Assembly: GCA_029851415.1 (NCBI GenBank)
Contig: CM056743.1
Location: 96,570,501-96,634,500 of the forward strand
Reading direction: 5' to 3'
Source of the DNA: Eretmocerus hayati
Taxonomy: Eukaryota > Arthropoda > Insecta > Hymenoptera > Aphelinidae
Length of the DNA: 64,000 bases
In this document: piece after piece, positions 1 to 13,740 of the stretch
Layout of the letters: each line of letters opens with the position of its first letter
Position numbering within the stretch: position 1 is the first letter of the stretch
Notes under the pieces: model-generated
What the model was told of the DNA's origin: nothing
The model's database searches: none
What the model saw: the letters and a program-made list of their open reading frames with translations, nothing else
Translations under genes and position numbers: made by a program

Positions 1-1260
1 AGATCGTGGGAGCATGGCCTCTATCCTCCTCAATACCCACAATCGGTATTCCTCTCTCCTCTCAACTCCTCTGAATTTCATGTATTTGAATCGAATTCAA
101 TACTGCTGAGCAGGATCGGTATGGACTGAGAATAAGTTGCGCTGTCGGTCTGAATCCTGCCGGGCAGCATTGAATCGACCGCGTCAATCGATTCCAATGA
201 TGACCCAATCACTCATTGCGTCATTGACTAATCGAGATGAATACTACAGAATCGAATTGAAATCGTGGGTGCATGGTTATTCTATCCCTCTCAATACTCA
301 CAATCAGTATTGAACTCCTCTGAATTTCATGTATTTGAATCGAATTGAATACTGCTGAGCAGGACTGGAACGGCCTGGAGATGAGTTTTGCTATTGGTCT
401 GAATCCTGCCAGGCAGTAATGAGTCGACTGCTTCAATCGATTACAATGATGACCCAATCAGTCAGTGCGTCATTGGATAATCGAGATGAATACTACAGAA
501 TCGGATTGGAATCGTGGGTGCATGATTTTACCCTACCCCTCTCAATACTCACAGTCAGTATTGAACTCCTCTAGATTCCATACATTCCAATCGAATTCAA
601 TACTGTTGAGCAGGATTGGAACGGCCTGGAGATGAGTTTTGCTATCGGTCTGATTCCAGCCAGGCAGCATTGAATTGACTGCGTCAATCGATTTCAATGA
701 GGACCCAATCACTCATTGCGTCATTGCCTAATCGAGATGAATACCACAGAATCGAATTGAAATCGTGGGTATATGGTTCTTCTATCCCTCTCAATACTCA
801 CAATCAGTATTGAACTCCACTAGATTTCATACATTTCAATCGAATTCGATACTGCTGAGCCGGATTGGAACGGCCTGAAGATGAGTTTTGCCTTCGGTCT
901 GAATCCTGCCAGGCAGCATCGAGTCGACTGCGTCAATCGATTTCAATGATGACCCAATCACTCATTGCGTGATTGACCAATCGAGCTGAATACAAGTGGA
1001 TGGAATACCGATCGTGAAAAAATGGTCTCTATCCTCCTCAATACTTACAATCGGTATCGAACTCCTCTGAATTCCATGTATTTCGATTGATTTCAATACT
1101 GCTGAGCAGGATTGGTACGCTCTGAGGATGAGTTTCGCTATCGGTCTGAATCCTGCCGGGCAGCATTGAGTCGACTGCATCAATCGATTTCGATGATGAC
1201 CCAATCACTCATTGCGTGATTGACCAATCGACATGAATACTGCAGAATCGAATTGAAATC
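1..1260. repeat. ~248-bp tandem repeat, five units
   Basis: The phrase CAATCACTCATTGCGT and close variants recur near 208, 457, 706, 956 and 1203, giving a period of about 248 bp. Each unit also carries a variant of CTGCTGAGCAGGATTGG and of CCTGCCAGGCAGCATTGA. The same monomer on the opposite strand forms five units near 13.88, 14.13, 14.37, 14.62 and 14.87 kb. Confidence 0.8.
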
Positions 1261-1399
1261 GTGGGTGCATGGTTATTCCATCCCACTCAATACTCACTAT
1301 CAGTATTGAACTCTTCCTGATTTCGTATATTTGAATCAAATTCGATACTGCTGAGCAGAATCGGAACGGCCTGAAGATGAGTTTTGCTATTGGTCAGGT

Positions 1400-3720
1400 G
1401 AACGGGTCATAAGGTCTGCAATGCTGACAATCAGTATTGAAATCGATTAGGGTGGATTGAGATCTCGATGTTTGCAATACTGGAAAACGGTCCTGGAATC
1501 GATTGGGTCAGATAGGATTCCAAGTCCTCAATACTAACAATCATCATTCAGGTATATTGACGTAGATAGAATATACGGTATCCAATGTTATAGGTCAGTA
1601 TTTGGATCTATTGAGGCAGATAGGACTTCCCATTCCCAATCTGATGATACACAGCATTCGAATCGATTCAAGTAAATATGGTATAGGGTCTGTTATGCTG
1701 AACATCAGTGTTGCGATCGATCGAAGCGTATTGAGATCCCGATATTCCCAATACTGAAATACATAACTGAAATCGATCAGGGCAGATAGGATTCCAATTC
1801 CCCAATACTGATCTACAGCAGTCAAGTTGATCCAAGTAGATAGGATATAAGGTTTCTCATGCTTACTTCCAGTACTGAGATCGATTGAATTGGATTGAGA
1901 TAGCGATCTAGCCAATACTGAGAGATAGTACTGAAATCAATTCAGGTTATTAGGATATAAAGGCTGCAATACTCCGAGTCAGTATTGGGATCGATCAGAG
2001 TGGGTTGAGGTCTCGATGTTCCCAATACTGGAAAGGACTACTTGAATCGATTGGGGCAGATAGGATTTCCAGTCCTCAATACCGATATTCAGCATTTAAA
2101 TCGATTCAGGTAAATATCATATGGGGTCTGCAATGCTGAACATCAGTATTGAGATCGTTCGAAGCGTAACGAGATCCCGAAATCCCCAATACTGAAATAC
2201 AGAACTGGAATCGATCAGGGCAGATAGGATTCCAAGTCCCCGATACTGATATTCTGCATTCAATTCGATTCAGGTAAATATGATATGAGGTCTGCAATGC
2301 TGAAAGTCGGTATCGAGATCGATTCAAGCGGATTGAGATCTCAGTGTTTCCAATACTTGAATACGGTATTGGAATGAGTTGAAGCAGACAGGATCTCAAT
2401 TCTCCAATACTGATTTTCAACATTTAAATCGATACAAGTAGATAGGATATAATGAGGTCACTTATGCTTACATTTAGTATTGAGATCGATTTGAGTGGAT
2501 TGAGATAGCAATGTACCCAATACTGAGAGACAGTACTCGAATCGATTCAGGTTATTGGGATATAAGGGCTCCAATACTTACAGTCAGAATTGAGATCGAT
2601 TAAAGTGGGTTAAGATCTCGATGTTCCCAATACTGCAAAACAGTACTCGAATCGATTGGGGCAGATAGGATTTCAAGTCCTCAATACTGATATTTAGCAT
2701 TCAATTCGATTCAGGTAAATATCATATGAGGTCTGCAATGCTGAACATCAGTATTGAGATCGATTGAAGCGTATTGAGATCCCGATTTTTCCAATACTGA
2801 AAGACAGTTCTGGAATCGATTCGGCCAGATAGGATTTCGAGTCCTCAATACTGATATCCAGCATCCAAATCGATTCAAGTAGATAGGATATAAGATCTGC
2901 AATGCTGGAAATCAGTATTGAGATCGATTGAAGCGGATTGAGAACCCGATGTTTCCAATACTGAAATACAGGACTGGAATCGATTGGGGTGGATAGGATT
3001 CCGAGTCCTCATTACTAATATTTAGCATTCAATCCGATTCAAGTAGATATCATATGAGGTCTGCAATGCTGAAAATCAGTATTGAAATCGATTGAAGTGG
3101 ATTGAGAACCCGATGTTCCCAATACTGGAAAACAGTTCTGGAATCGATTGGGGCAGATAGGATTTCAAGTCCTCAATACTGATATCCAGCATCCAAATCG
3201 ATTCAAGTAGATAGGATATAAGGTTTCTAATGCTTACTTTCAGTATTGAGATCAATTGAAGTGGATTGAGATAGCGATCTACTCAATACTGAGAGACAGT
3301 ACTCAAATCGAGTCAGGTTATAAGGATATAAGGTTTCTAATGCTTACTTTCAGTATTGAGATCGATTGAAATGGGTTGAGATTTCGATGTTCCCAATACT
3401 TGGAAACAGTACTGGATTCGACTGGGCAGATAGGATTTCAAGTCCTCAATACTGAAATTCAGCATTCAAATCGATAAATGAACTCGACAATGCTCATAGT
3501 CAGTATTGGGACCGATTGACCTAGTGTGAGTTATTGAACTTCCCATTCCTGAAAGTTAGTATTGGAATCGATTGAGGCCGATAGGATTTCGGAATTCCAA
3601 TAATGATATCCGTCATTCAAATCGATTCAGATGGATAGGATTCAAGGTCTCCAATGCTCCCAGTCTGTATTGAGACCGATTGAGGCGGATTGAGATCTCG
3701 ATGTTTCCATTACTGACAAA
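1400..3720. repeat. ~162-bp tandem array, itself built of ~80-bp halves
   Basis: Variants of GTCTGCAATGCTGAACATCAG recur near 2127, 2289, 2456, 2730, 2897, 3059 and 3224 with a spacing of about 162-167 bp. Each unit holds two diverged half-units centred on ATCGATT and bounded by CAATACTG. The array is the inverse of the one at 9.5-13.7 kb. Confidence 0.75.
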
Positions 3721-4084
3721 CAGTGTTGAAATCGATGGAAGTATATAGGACCCATAGCATGTCAATGCTTTTTTATGGCATTGACACAGTTTGGAAATCG
3801 CGATATTCTATCAAGGGAGTCAGCATTCATACAGATAGAACAACGACTTCCGAATACCTGGCAGTAAGTATTGAGATTGATTGGCAATCTCACTTTCAAT
3901 GCGAAAAGTCTGCATTGGTGAAGATTGGTCTATACTGTTCGAATCATGTCAACATCATTGATCGTGATTGAACTCCAATCTCCCTCAATCCTGAAAGTCA
4001 TATTTCAAATTCATCATAAGATTCTAGATTCAGAACGATTGGATGTATCTCAATCGAATCCAATCGACCTTTTGCAGCAGGGTA

Positions 4085-6395
4085 TACTGATCCCAATTTC
4101 AGGGATCCAAAGTTTCACAAATTTTCACATTGAAAGAAATTCTTGATTGAGTAAACAAGGAGGGAGCTCAACTCATGTGACAGTGAAGTTCTCATCAAAT
4201 ATGAATCTCAGAATAGTAAGTCATGACTCATTCTCCGTAGAGAACTTTAGACCGAGCTTCTGATTACTCGAATAATTGATCCAGTTCTGAAATGAGAATC
4301 ACTCTGCTGGCTTCCATGTTGGTCGAGAATACTTAATACTCTCTGACCTCCTCCCTCAAGAATCAAAATATTCTAGAATTCATCACAGACTATGCTTCAT
4401 GTTTCAGAAAAAATGGTGTGGTACAGCTTTTGAGTAAAATGTCTAATTACTCAAGGTCAATTAAATTTCTGCCAGTTAGTTTTCTCAGATAACAGATTTG
4501 GAGTCATATATACACTCTATCTTGTGTACCGCTATACAAATTGTTGAATGAATCAATTAATTAACTTGTTGAATGAATAAATTAATTAATTAATTAAATA
4601 AATTAATAGATGAGTGAAAAAAACAAAAAGAGTAGCCACAAATTGAACACAAATTGTTCCCAATGTGATGTGATTCATACCAATTATCCTAGTGGAAGCA
4701 AAGTTATTTCCTGACTGTATTCAGAATGCTTTGTTGCTCATTGGTTCTTGGCGATATCTTAATAATCTAAGTCATTCAATCATATCCCATAGTTGGAATC
4801 AATTCAGGCTAGCTTGTGAGGAATTGAACATATCTTGATTCTAACATTCTGAGACGATCATCTTGAAATACAGTTGAAAAAGACTTGGAAATTCATGTGA
4901 TAATGATGGAAGTTGGAGTAATCAAGCTCATGAGTACAAATAGGCAAGCATTGAAAGAACTAGAGCCGCTGTAATTGATTTTAGAGTGAGGATGTGGTCT
5001 AATCATCTGCTGGATTTTCTTTAGCCGCATTTCTAGACGGAGACATAATATCAGATCAACATTATGCAGAGAGTTTGATCTCAAAGACAAATCGAGTGAT
5101 AGACAGTCTTTCATGAAATGTCTCATCACTTGGTGCACAATTTTTACACAGAATAGAACTGGGATTCAAAGTATTTTCACTGTACACCAAAATTAAACTC
5201 TATTGCCTGCTTGAGAATGTAACTCTGACAACACTGCAAAAGACTATTTAGAAATTCATTTCTTCACCATCAGCTTCTGCACTATTCACAAAATTGAAAA
5301 ATTGTCAAGATACTTTTTGATTGAATAAGTATGAGATTGACAGTAAGTGGGCAGCATAATTTGATGACAAGTGACGACTAGTATCGTAAGAACGTAGAGA
5401 CAAAATCGACGTTCCAACGAAAATCGGAATACAAAAATCGTCGCAAAATAACTGCAATAAAAAACTGCAATCGCATCGCGCGATCAAACCTCCAATCTGA
5501 TGAAGGTTACTCGTCCTCGTCGACATAAAGCCAGCGAGCAGACGACGTGTCTTCATCCAGCGCCGCGGGAAGAGGAGAAGGTGGCATAGCTGAAGCGCAA
5601 GAGGGGCGGGTGGCGTTTTGGGAGGTAAAGTGGGGGGTGGCACCGAAGAATCTTCCCTCACCCATCACTGCTCTTCGTCTACGCCTAACGCGATAAAAGA
5701 TATTTGCATTTCCGCGTGCTGGATTTAGCACGATCATTTATTCATCAATATCTCCAATCCCCAACTATTTTCCTGAGTTTCCTGGGTGGACGTACTCCAC
5801 TTGACGCAAACACCGTAGCGCTACGTTATTGCAGACTAATCTAGCAAAATTTTGAGTCAAAATTTTGTGATGCGTATCAGCAGACAGTCATATTAGTACT
5901 TTGATAATAAATGAAAAGTTTTAGCTGTTATTTTGGTGGCTACTTCATACATCAGATATGTATTCTTCCAATTGTATACATGACTATTATATCTCTATTC
6001 AAAAGAACTCAATACTTTGTGTTTATTATTTCCAGGTATGTCAGACAGCAGTAGTGATGGGGGAAAAAAACTCATCCTCATAGCCAAACTTGTGCCAGGA
6101 ATTGGAGATGAATGGATTATTTGAACAAAACTTCATTATCTCAAGTACTTTTTACTTTTGACACATATCCTGGTTTCCATCTTAAAGTCCTACTGATGAT
6201 CACCAGAGTACTTAATAACAGTCCCAGGTATGAGTTGACCATAAGACTTGATACATCCAAGGAAAATACGATGAGTTGATTAGAAGCGCCATTCAATATG
6301 TATTATTCTTCCAGATTACTGCCAACTTTAAAGCAAAAGCTAAACATTTCTAATACACATCCCAACTTTGTGGTTAAAAGGCATACATTCTACTT
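4085..6395. other. No gene seen; AT-rich spacer with a GC-rich islet
   Basis: This lies between the two inverted foldback arms and is mostly AT-rich with no supported gene. Around 5500-5740 there is a short GC-richer islet with overlapping minus-strand frames of 76 and 118 codons, one proline-rich. I recognise no domain and no convincing splice sites, so I do not call a gene. Confidence 0.5.
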
Positions 6396-6605
6396 ATCCC
6401 TGGTAAAAATATTTGACTCTTATATTCGACTCGAATATTAGACTCAGGATTTGGGTCCTTTATTCGAGTCGAATATTAGAGTCATTTTTTTGGGGAATTA
6501 AAATAAGCCACTCAGCCTTGTTAATAACTTTTCTCGATATTCCTAAGCCATTATATGGCCGGAAAATGAATGGAAAAAAGAAAAAAAAACCATCATTGGG
6601 ATTTC

Positions 6606-6683
6606 GGGTGCCGACCCCGGGATTCGAACTCGCAATCTTTCGATCCTAAGTCCAACACTCTACGTCCGTGGCTAGCGAGACGA
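6606..6683 (-). pseudogene. tRNA-like sequence, left hairpin arm
   Basis: On the minus strand this reads like a tRNA from the D-arm to the acceptor: GGACGTAGAG, then an anticodon-like arm, then GAGTTCGAATCCC, which matches the pol III B-box (GGTTCRANNCC) apart from its first bases. The 5' acceptor strand does not pair with the 3' strand (GGGTCGGCACC), so a working tRNA is unlikely. It is probably a tRNA-derived head captured in the hairpin element. Confidence 0.5.
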
Positions 6684-6892
6684 GATACGGGTATTGACCT
6701 AAAAGGCGTACTTGAACTGTAAGTCACCGAATGGAGAATATATAGCATCCTGCTGCTCATTCGCTCATTTCACGATAATACATGTACTGTTGAAATGTTT
6801 CACAGTGAGTGACCCATTCGGAATAACGCTATACTCTCCATACGGCTGCCCACACTTGAAGTAAGCCTTTTAAGTATACAAGTATATCTCGT

Positions 6893-6966
6893 CTCGCTGG
6901 CTACGGACGTAGAGGGTTGGACTTTGGACCGAAAGGTTGTGAGTTCAAACCCCGGTGTCGGCACCC
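6893..6966 (+). pseudogene. tRNA-like sequence, right hairpin arm
   Basis: This is the inverted partner of the sequence at 6606-6683. It reads GGCTACGGACGTAGAGGG, then an anticodon-like arm, then GAGTTCAAACCCC (B-box-like) and GTGTCGGCACC. Like its partner it lacks a matching 5' acceptor strand, so it is tRNA-derived rather than a functional tRNA. Confidence 0.5.
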
Positions 6967-7202
6967 GATATGTCATATTTGTATTTTTTTTTTATCTTTT
7001 CCATTCATTTTCCGTCCATATAATGGCTCAAAAATATCGAGAAAAGTTATTAATGAGGCTGAGCCGGTTCCTTTAATTCCCCGAAAATTGACTCTAATAT
7101 TCGACTCGAATATTCGACTCGAAAAAGGACCCAAATCCTGAGTCTAATACTTGAGTCTAATATTCGAGTCGAATATTAGAGTCAAATATTTTTACCAGGG
7201 AT

Positions 7203-9075
7203 TGCTTGAACTGGCATGGCGTATACTGCATGAGTGTCGATGAATGTTTTATCAATCAGTCGGTATACAATTTGAATGTCTTATACAGGCAATAGTAGTT
7301 ATTGACATGTAATAGCATTTGGAGGTTTGAGTTAAACTGATCCATTACTTGAAGTTCCAGATTCCAATTAATGTTCTGGTTCCAATTTCCCATAGAGAAC
7401 TAAAATTTTGTATGGTAGTATAGTTTTCTATAGGAGAAGATGGAGTATGATTAGTTTTCATTGAATGCTAATTTTTTCAAAAAATTGTCCTTCAGACCTA
7501 TTCTCACTTCCCTCTGGGAACGAGTAGAGAAAAATGTTGAACTGCCTATAGCTCCTTGATCATTCATCCAACTATTCTCAACTTTTGTAATCTGATTTAG
7601 TATGTTTCAAGGCAACTCATTGTTTACAGACAAGTATCTAATCAGTTCTGGAAGAAATTCTATCTTCTAAGATCTAAGTTGCACTTTACGAGGATATCTG
7701 TGGTACTGATCAGTTTTGGGCTATTACCGATTTTCCCAAAAAATTGTCCTGCAGACTTATTCTCACTTCCCCCTGGGAACGAGTAGAGAAAAATGTTAAA
7801 CTCCTAGCTCTTTGATTATTGATCCAACTATTCTCAACTTTTGAGACCTGATATAGTATGTTTTAAGGCAACTTATTATGTACAGACAAGTATGTGATTA
7901 GTTCTGAAAGAAATTCTGTCTCTCAAGATGTAAATTGCACTTTACGAAGATACCGGTGCTGACTGCAATGCTATATATTGATGTCCTGGGCTCACTGTTC
8001 AACTTAGAGAGCTGAAATTTTGTATGACAGTGTAGATTCTCATAAAGAAAGGTGTAATATGGTCACTTTTGAGCTACTGCTGAATTTTCAAAAAGCTTGT
8101 CTCTCAGACCCATCTTCACTTCCCTTTGGGAACGAGTAAGGAAAAATGGTAGACTGCCTAGTTCCTTGAAAATTGATTCAATCATCCTCAACTTCTGTAA
8201 TCTGGTAGAGTATGTTTCAAGCCAATTTATCATGGACAGATAAGGATCTAACTACTTCTGAAAGAAATTCTGTCTTCCTAAACCTAAACTGAACTTTTTG
8301 AAGATATCAGTGCTAACTGCAATGTTATATATTGATGTTCTGGCTCAACTGTTTAACTTAGAGAGTTGAAATTTTGTATCGCAGCAAAGATTCCTCTAGA
8401 GAATGATGTAGTATGGTTCCTTTTAAACTCATGCTGATTTTTGTACAAATTGATCTTTTATACTTTTCTTCTTTACTAAATTATGTTTAGTGATGAAGTG
8501 ATATGTGTGGGTTGAGCAGTCATTTCAATCAAGTTTGAGATTCATGAACAGAGGCAACCAGTAAGTTTGCAGAAGTGAATGTAATTCATATCAACACTGA
8601 AAATTATATGTATAAAGCTCTCGGATGACTGCTTCTGGTGAAATCAGTGTCAGAACCCAATTCTTGTGCCTTTTACATACTAGAAAGCTTTATCATATTA
8701 CTGAGAACAAGTAAAAAACTAGATGAGCTACTTCCTATTATCTGAGAATCCAAGACTTGAGTATTATTGAAGAAGAGCAAGAGACTCCATTGTGATACTG
8801 CAGATGATCAATGAGATTATGTGACCTTTTCTCACTTTCACAAGAGATTTAACAGAGCCGTTCGCAGAAAACATACCTGGAATGAACTCGTGACAGTCAG
8901 AGAATGGATAAGTTTCCTACATGAGGTCTCAACAAGGAAAGTATTCATTTAGTATAACTATTCCCAAAATTCCCTTAGCATTAGCCTTCACAGAAGAGCT
9001 GAAAATTTCCTACCAAAATCCAATTTTACTCCTTCTAACAGATTTCAAATGATTGATAATGACCCACGCAGCACG
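7203..9075. repeat. Spacer with three diverged tandem units; no gene
   Basis: A segment beginning near TTGTCC.TCAGAC and continuing CACTTCCCTCTGGGAACGAG recurs near 7489, 7743 and 8098, with the following ~200 bp also conserved (for example CACTTTACGA and TATATTGATGT). Spacing is uneven, about 254 and 355 bp. There are no credible reading frames. Confidence 0.6.
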
Positions 9076-9175
9076 CAACGTTTCTGAAACGATTCAAGAA
9101 CGTTTCAAATGAAACTTAGAAACGTTTCTTGAGAAGGTTTCTGGGACGTTCCCCGTACGTTTCTGAAACGTTTGT
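9076..9175. repeat. AAACGTTTC palindrome cluster, left flank
   Basis: In about 100 bp the palindrome (G)AAACGTTTC or its half CGTTTC occurs at least six times, ending TTTCTGAAACGTTTGT directly against the start of the right foldback element. A similar cluster follows that element at 15521-15640. Confidence 0.65.
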
Positions 9176-9479
9176 ATCCCTGCTGCAAAAGTTCGATTGG
9201 ATTCGATTGAGATACATGGAATCGTTCTGAATCTAGAATCTTATGATGAATTTGAAACATGACTTTCAGGATTGAGGAAGATTGGAGTTCAATAACGATC
9301 AATGATGTAGATCATGATTCGAACAGTATAGACCAATCTTCATCAATGCAGACTTTTCGCATTGAAAGTGAGATTGCCAATCAATCCCAATACTTACTGC
9401 CAGGTATTCGGAAGTCGTTGTTCTATCTGTATGAATGCTGACTCCCTTGATAGGATATCGCGATTCCAATCTGTGTCAA

Positions 9480-12400
9480 TGCCATGGAAAAGCATTGACA
9501 TGTTATGGGTCATATTTACTTCAATCGATTTCAACACTGTTTTTCAGTAATGGAAACATCGAGATCTCAATCCGCCTCAATCGACCTCAATACTAACTGG
9601 GAGCATTGGAGACCTTAAATCCTATTCATCTGAATCGATTTGAATGACGGATATCATTATTGGAACTCCGAAATCCTACCTGCCTCAATCGATTTTAATA
9701 CTGTTCCCCAGTATTGGAAACATCGGGATCTCAATCCGCCTCAATTGACCTCAATACTGAGTGGAAGTATTGGAGTCTTCATATCCTATTTATCTGAATC
9801 GATTTGAATGCTGTATATTAATATTGAAGATTCGGGATCCTATCTGCCTCAATCGATTCCAATACTGATTTTCAGTATTGGGAACATTGAGAAATCAATC
9901 AGCCTCAATCGACCTCAATACTGACTTTCAGTCATTATAACCAATCAACGTCTCACATATACATCACTCACATTACAGCTAAGGTTTCAATACAATCCAA
10001 TACTTATTTTAATCATGATCGGATTAAAATATCATCGCGTTACATAACTGAACGCTATTTGAAGGTTCTGTCACTCATCAGTCTTATATAGGAATAGGAG
10101 AGATGGTTAGTCGCTTGCGAGAAAGCAATCCCATGATATTTGGATGCGAACTGAGATGGTCAACGAAACGCCGCCTAGCGTCAGCCACTCAAATTCTATC
10201 GGCCTCAATCGATTCCAATACTAACTTTCAGGAATGGAAAGTTCAATAACTCACACTACGTCAATCGGTTCCAATACTGACTATGATTATTGACTAGTTT
10301 ATTTATCGTCCTTAATTGATTTGAATGCTGACTATCAGTATTGGGGACTTGAAATCCTATCTGCCCAGTCGAATCCAGTACTGTTTTCAAGTATTGGGGA
10401 CATCGAGATCTCAACCCACTTCAATCGATCTCAATACTGATTGTGAGTATTCTAGTCCTTATATCCTAATAACCTGAATCGATTTGAGTACTGTCTCTCA
10501 GTATTGGGTAGATCGCTATCTCAATCCACTTCAATCGATCTCAATACTGAAAGTAAGCATTAGAAACCTTATATCCTATCTACTTGAGTCGATTTGGATG
10601 CTGGATATCAGTATTGAGGACTTGGAATCCTATCTGCCCCAATCGATTCCAGAACTGTTTTTCAGTATTGGAAACATCGGGTGCTCAATCCGCTATAATC
10701 GATTTCAATACTGATTTCCAGCATTGCAGATCTTATTTCATATTTACACGAATCGAATTGGATGCTGAATATCAGTATTGAGTAATTGGAATCCTATCTG
10801 CCCTAATCGATTCCAGTACTGTATTTCAGTATTGGGAACATCAGGATCTCATTACGCTTCAATCGATCTCAATACTGATGTTCAGCATTGCAGACCTTAT
10901 ATCATATTTACCTGAACCAGATTGAATGCTAAATATCAGTATTGAGGACTTGGAATCCTTTCTGCCCCAATCGATTTGAGTACTGTCTCTCAGTATTGGG
11001 TAGATCGCCATCTCAATCCACTCCAATCGATCCCAATACTGAAAGTAAGCGTTAGAAACCCTATATCCTATCTGGATGAATCAATTTGAATGCTGGATAT
11101 CAGTATTGAGGACTTGAAATCCTATCTGCCCCAATCGATTCGAAAACTGTTTTTCAGTATTGGAAACATCGGGTTCTCAATCCCCTTCAATCGATCTCAA
11201 TACTGATGTTCAGCATTGCAAACCTCATATGATATTTACCTGAATCGGATTGAATGCTAAATATCAGTATTAAGGACTCGAAATCCTATCTGCCTCAATC
11301 GATTTGAGTACTGTCTCTCAGTATTGGGTAGATCGCTATCTCAACCCACTTCAATCGATCTCATTATTGGCAGTAAGCATTAGAAACCCTATATCCTATC
11401 TGGATGAATCAATTTGAATGCTGGATATCAGTATTGAGGACTTGGAATCCTATCTGCCCCAATCGATTCGAGAACTGTTTTTCAGTATTGGAAACATCGG
11501 GTTCTCAATCCGCTTCAATCGATCTCAATACTGATTTTCAGCATCGCAGATCTCATATCCTATCTACTTGAATCGATTCGAATGCTGGATATCAGTATCG
11601 AGGACTCAAAATCCTATCTGCCCCAATTGATTTCAGTACTGTATTTCAGTATTGGAAACATCGGGTTCTCAATCCGCTTCAATCGATCTCAATACTGATT
11701 TTCAGCATCGCAGATCCCATATCCTATCTGATTGAATCGATTTGCATGCTGGAAATCAGGATTGGGGACTTGGAATCCTATCTGCCGGACTCGATTCCAG
11801 AACTGTATGTCAGTATTGGAGACATCGGGATCTGAATACGCTTCAATCGATCTCAATACTGATGTTCAGCATTACAGACCTCATATGATATTCACCTGGA
11901 TCGGATTGAATGCTATATATCAGTATTGAGGACTTGAAATCCTATCTGCCCCAATCGATTTCAGTACTGTATTTCAGTATTGGGAATATCGGGATCTCAA
12001 TCCACTCCAATCGATCTCAATACTGAAAGTAAGCATTAGAAACCTCATATCCTATCTACCTGAATCGGAATGAATGCTGGATATCAGTATTCAGGACTTG
12101 CCATCCTATCTGCCCCAATCGATCCCAGTACTGTATTTCAGCATTGGAAACATCGGGTTCTGAGTACGCTCCAATCGATCTCAATACTGATGTTCAGCAT
12201 TGCAGACCTGATATGATTTTTACTTGAATCGAATCGAATGCTAAATATGAGTATTGAGAACTTGAAATCCTAGCTGCCCCAATCGATTTCATCATGTTTT
12301 CCAGTATTGGGGACATCGAGATCTTAACCCAATTGAATCGATCTGAATACTGACTGTAAGTATTGGAGCCCTTATATCCCAATAACCTCAATCGATTTGA

Positions 12401-13740
12401 GTACTGTCTCTCAGTACTGGGTAGATTGCTATTTCAATCCACTTCAATCGATCTCAATACTAAATGTAAGCATACGTGACCTCATTATATCCTATCTACT
12501 TGTATCGATTTCAGTGTTGAAAATCAGTATCGGAGAATTGGGATCCTATCTGCTCCAACTCATTCCAATATCGTCTTCAAGTATCGGAAACACTGAAATC
12601 TCAATCCGCTTGAATCGATCTCAATCCCGACTTTCAGCATTGCAGACCTTATATGATATTTACCTGAATCGATTTAAATGCTGAATATCAGTATTAAGGA
12701 CTGGAAATCCTATCTGCCCCAATCGATTCCAGTACTGTTTTCCAGTATTGGGAACATCGAGATCTCAACCCACTTTGATCGATCTCAATACTGACTGTGA
12801 GTATTGTAGCCCTAATACTTTAATAACCTGAATTGATTTCAGTACTGTCTCTCAGTATTGGGTAGATCGCTATCTCAATCCACTTCAATCGATCTCAGTA
12901 CTGAAAGTAAGCATTAGGAACCCTATATCCTATCTACTCGGAAAAACTTGAATGCTGAAGATCAGTATTGGGGAATTGGAATCCTATTTGTCCCAATCGA
13001 TCCCAGTACGGTCTTTCAGTATTGGTTACATCGAGATCTTAATCAGCTCAAATCGATGTCAATACTGATTCTCAGCATCGGACACCTTATGAACTATCCA
13101 CCCGGATCGGAATGAATGCTGGATATCAGTATTGAAGACTTGAACTCCTATCTGCCCCAATCGATTGCAGAACTGTTTTCCTGTATTCGGAGCATCGGGT
13201 TATCAATCCGCTCCAATCGATCTCAATACTGCTTTCCAGCATTAAAGACCTTATATCATATTTATCTGGGTAGAATTGAATGCTGAATTATATATCAGTA
13301 ATGAGGACTTGGAACCCTATCCGCCTCAATCATTCCCAGCACTGTATTTCAGTATTGGGAATATCGGGATCTCAATACGCTTTGATCGGTCTCAATACTG
13401 ATGTTCAGCATTGCAGACCTTATATCATATTTAATTGGATCGATTCGAATGCTGTGTATCAGATTGGGGATGGGAAGTCCTATCTGCCTCAATAGATCCA
13501 AATACTGACCTGTAACATTGGATACCGTATATTCTATCTACGTCAATATACTTGATCGATAATTGTTCGTATTGAGGACTCGAAATCCTATCTGCCCCGA
13601 TCGATTCCAGTACCGTCTTCCAGTATTGCAAACATCCAGATCCCAATCCACCCCAATCGATTTCAATACTGATTCTCAGCATTGCAGACCTTTTAACCCG
13701 TTCACCTGACCAATAGCAAAACTCATCTTCAGGCCGTTCC
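9480..13740. repeat. ~162-bp tandem array, inverse of 1400-3720
   Basis: Blocks such as CCCCAATCGATT.CAG.ACTGT, TTTCAGTATTGG.AACATCG and CAATCGATCTCAATACTGA recur about every 160 bp with substitutions and small indels. Frames found inside are the repeat read through and are not genes. Confidence 0.75.

Larger units (their letters stand above)
1..4084. mobile_element. Foldback / tandem-repeat element, left copy (partial)
   Basis: This stretch is non-coding and made of diverged tandem repeats rich in ATCGATT and CAGTATTG. It is the reverse complement, in the same order, of the sequence from about 9176 to 13.8 kb. Its right end reads CTTTTGCAGCAGGG (about 4069-4082), the mirror of the left end of the right copy at 9176. 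The left end lies outside the window. Short open frames here are shadows of the repeat. A foldback (TIR with internal tandem repeats) element is the best reading; a satellite block that was inverted is the alternative. No transposase is seen. Confidence 0.65.
6396..7202. mobile_element. ~807-bp hairpin (MITE-like) element
   Basis: The element starts ATCCCTGGTAAAAATATTTG and ends with its inverse. The two arms (about 6396-6770 and 6800-7202) are imperfect inverted copies over nearly their whole length, so the element is close to one palindrome centred near 6790. The outer arms are laced with GACTCGAATATT-type short palindromes. There is no coding capacity. I could not find a clear target duplication. 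The terminal ATCCCTG is shared with the larger foldback at 9176-15520. Confidence 0.75.

Noticed and set aside
1595..2902. Series of 60-106-codon frames (SIGNTEISIRLNRS-like) in the repeat arrays
   Set aside because: They repeat with the satellite period and occur on the inverse copy as well; they are satellite read-through.
5305..5737. Proline-rich and basic minus-strand frames in a GC-rich islet
   Set aside because: Two overlapping frames without domain or splice evidence; base composition alone explains their openness.
6893..6966. A functional tRNA gene
   Set aside because: The 5' acceptor strand does not pair with the 3' strand and the anticodon stem has mismatches, so only a tRNA-derived sequence is claimed.
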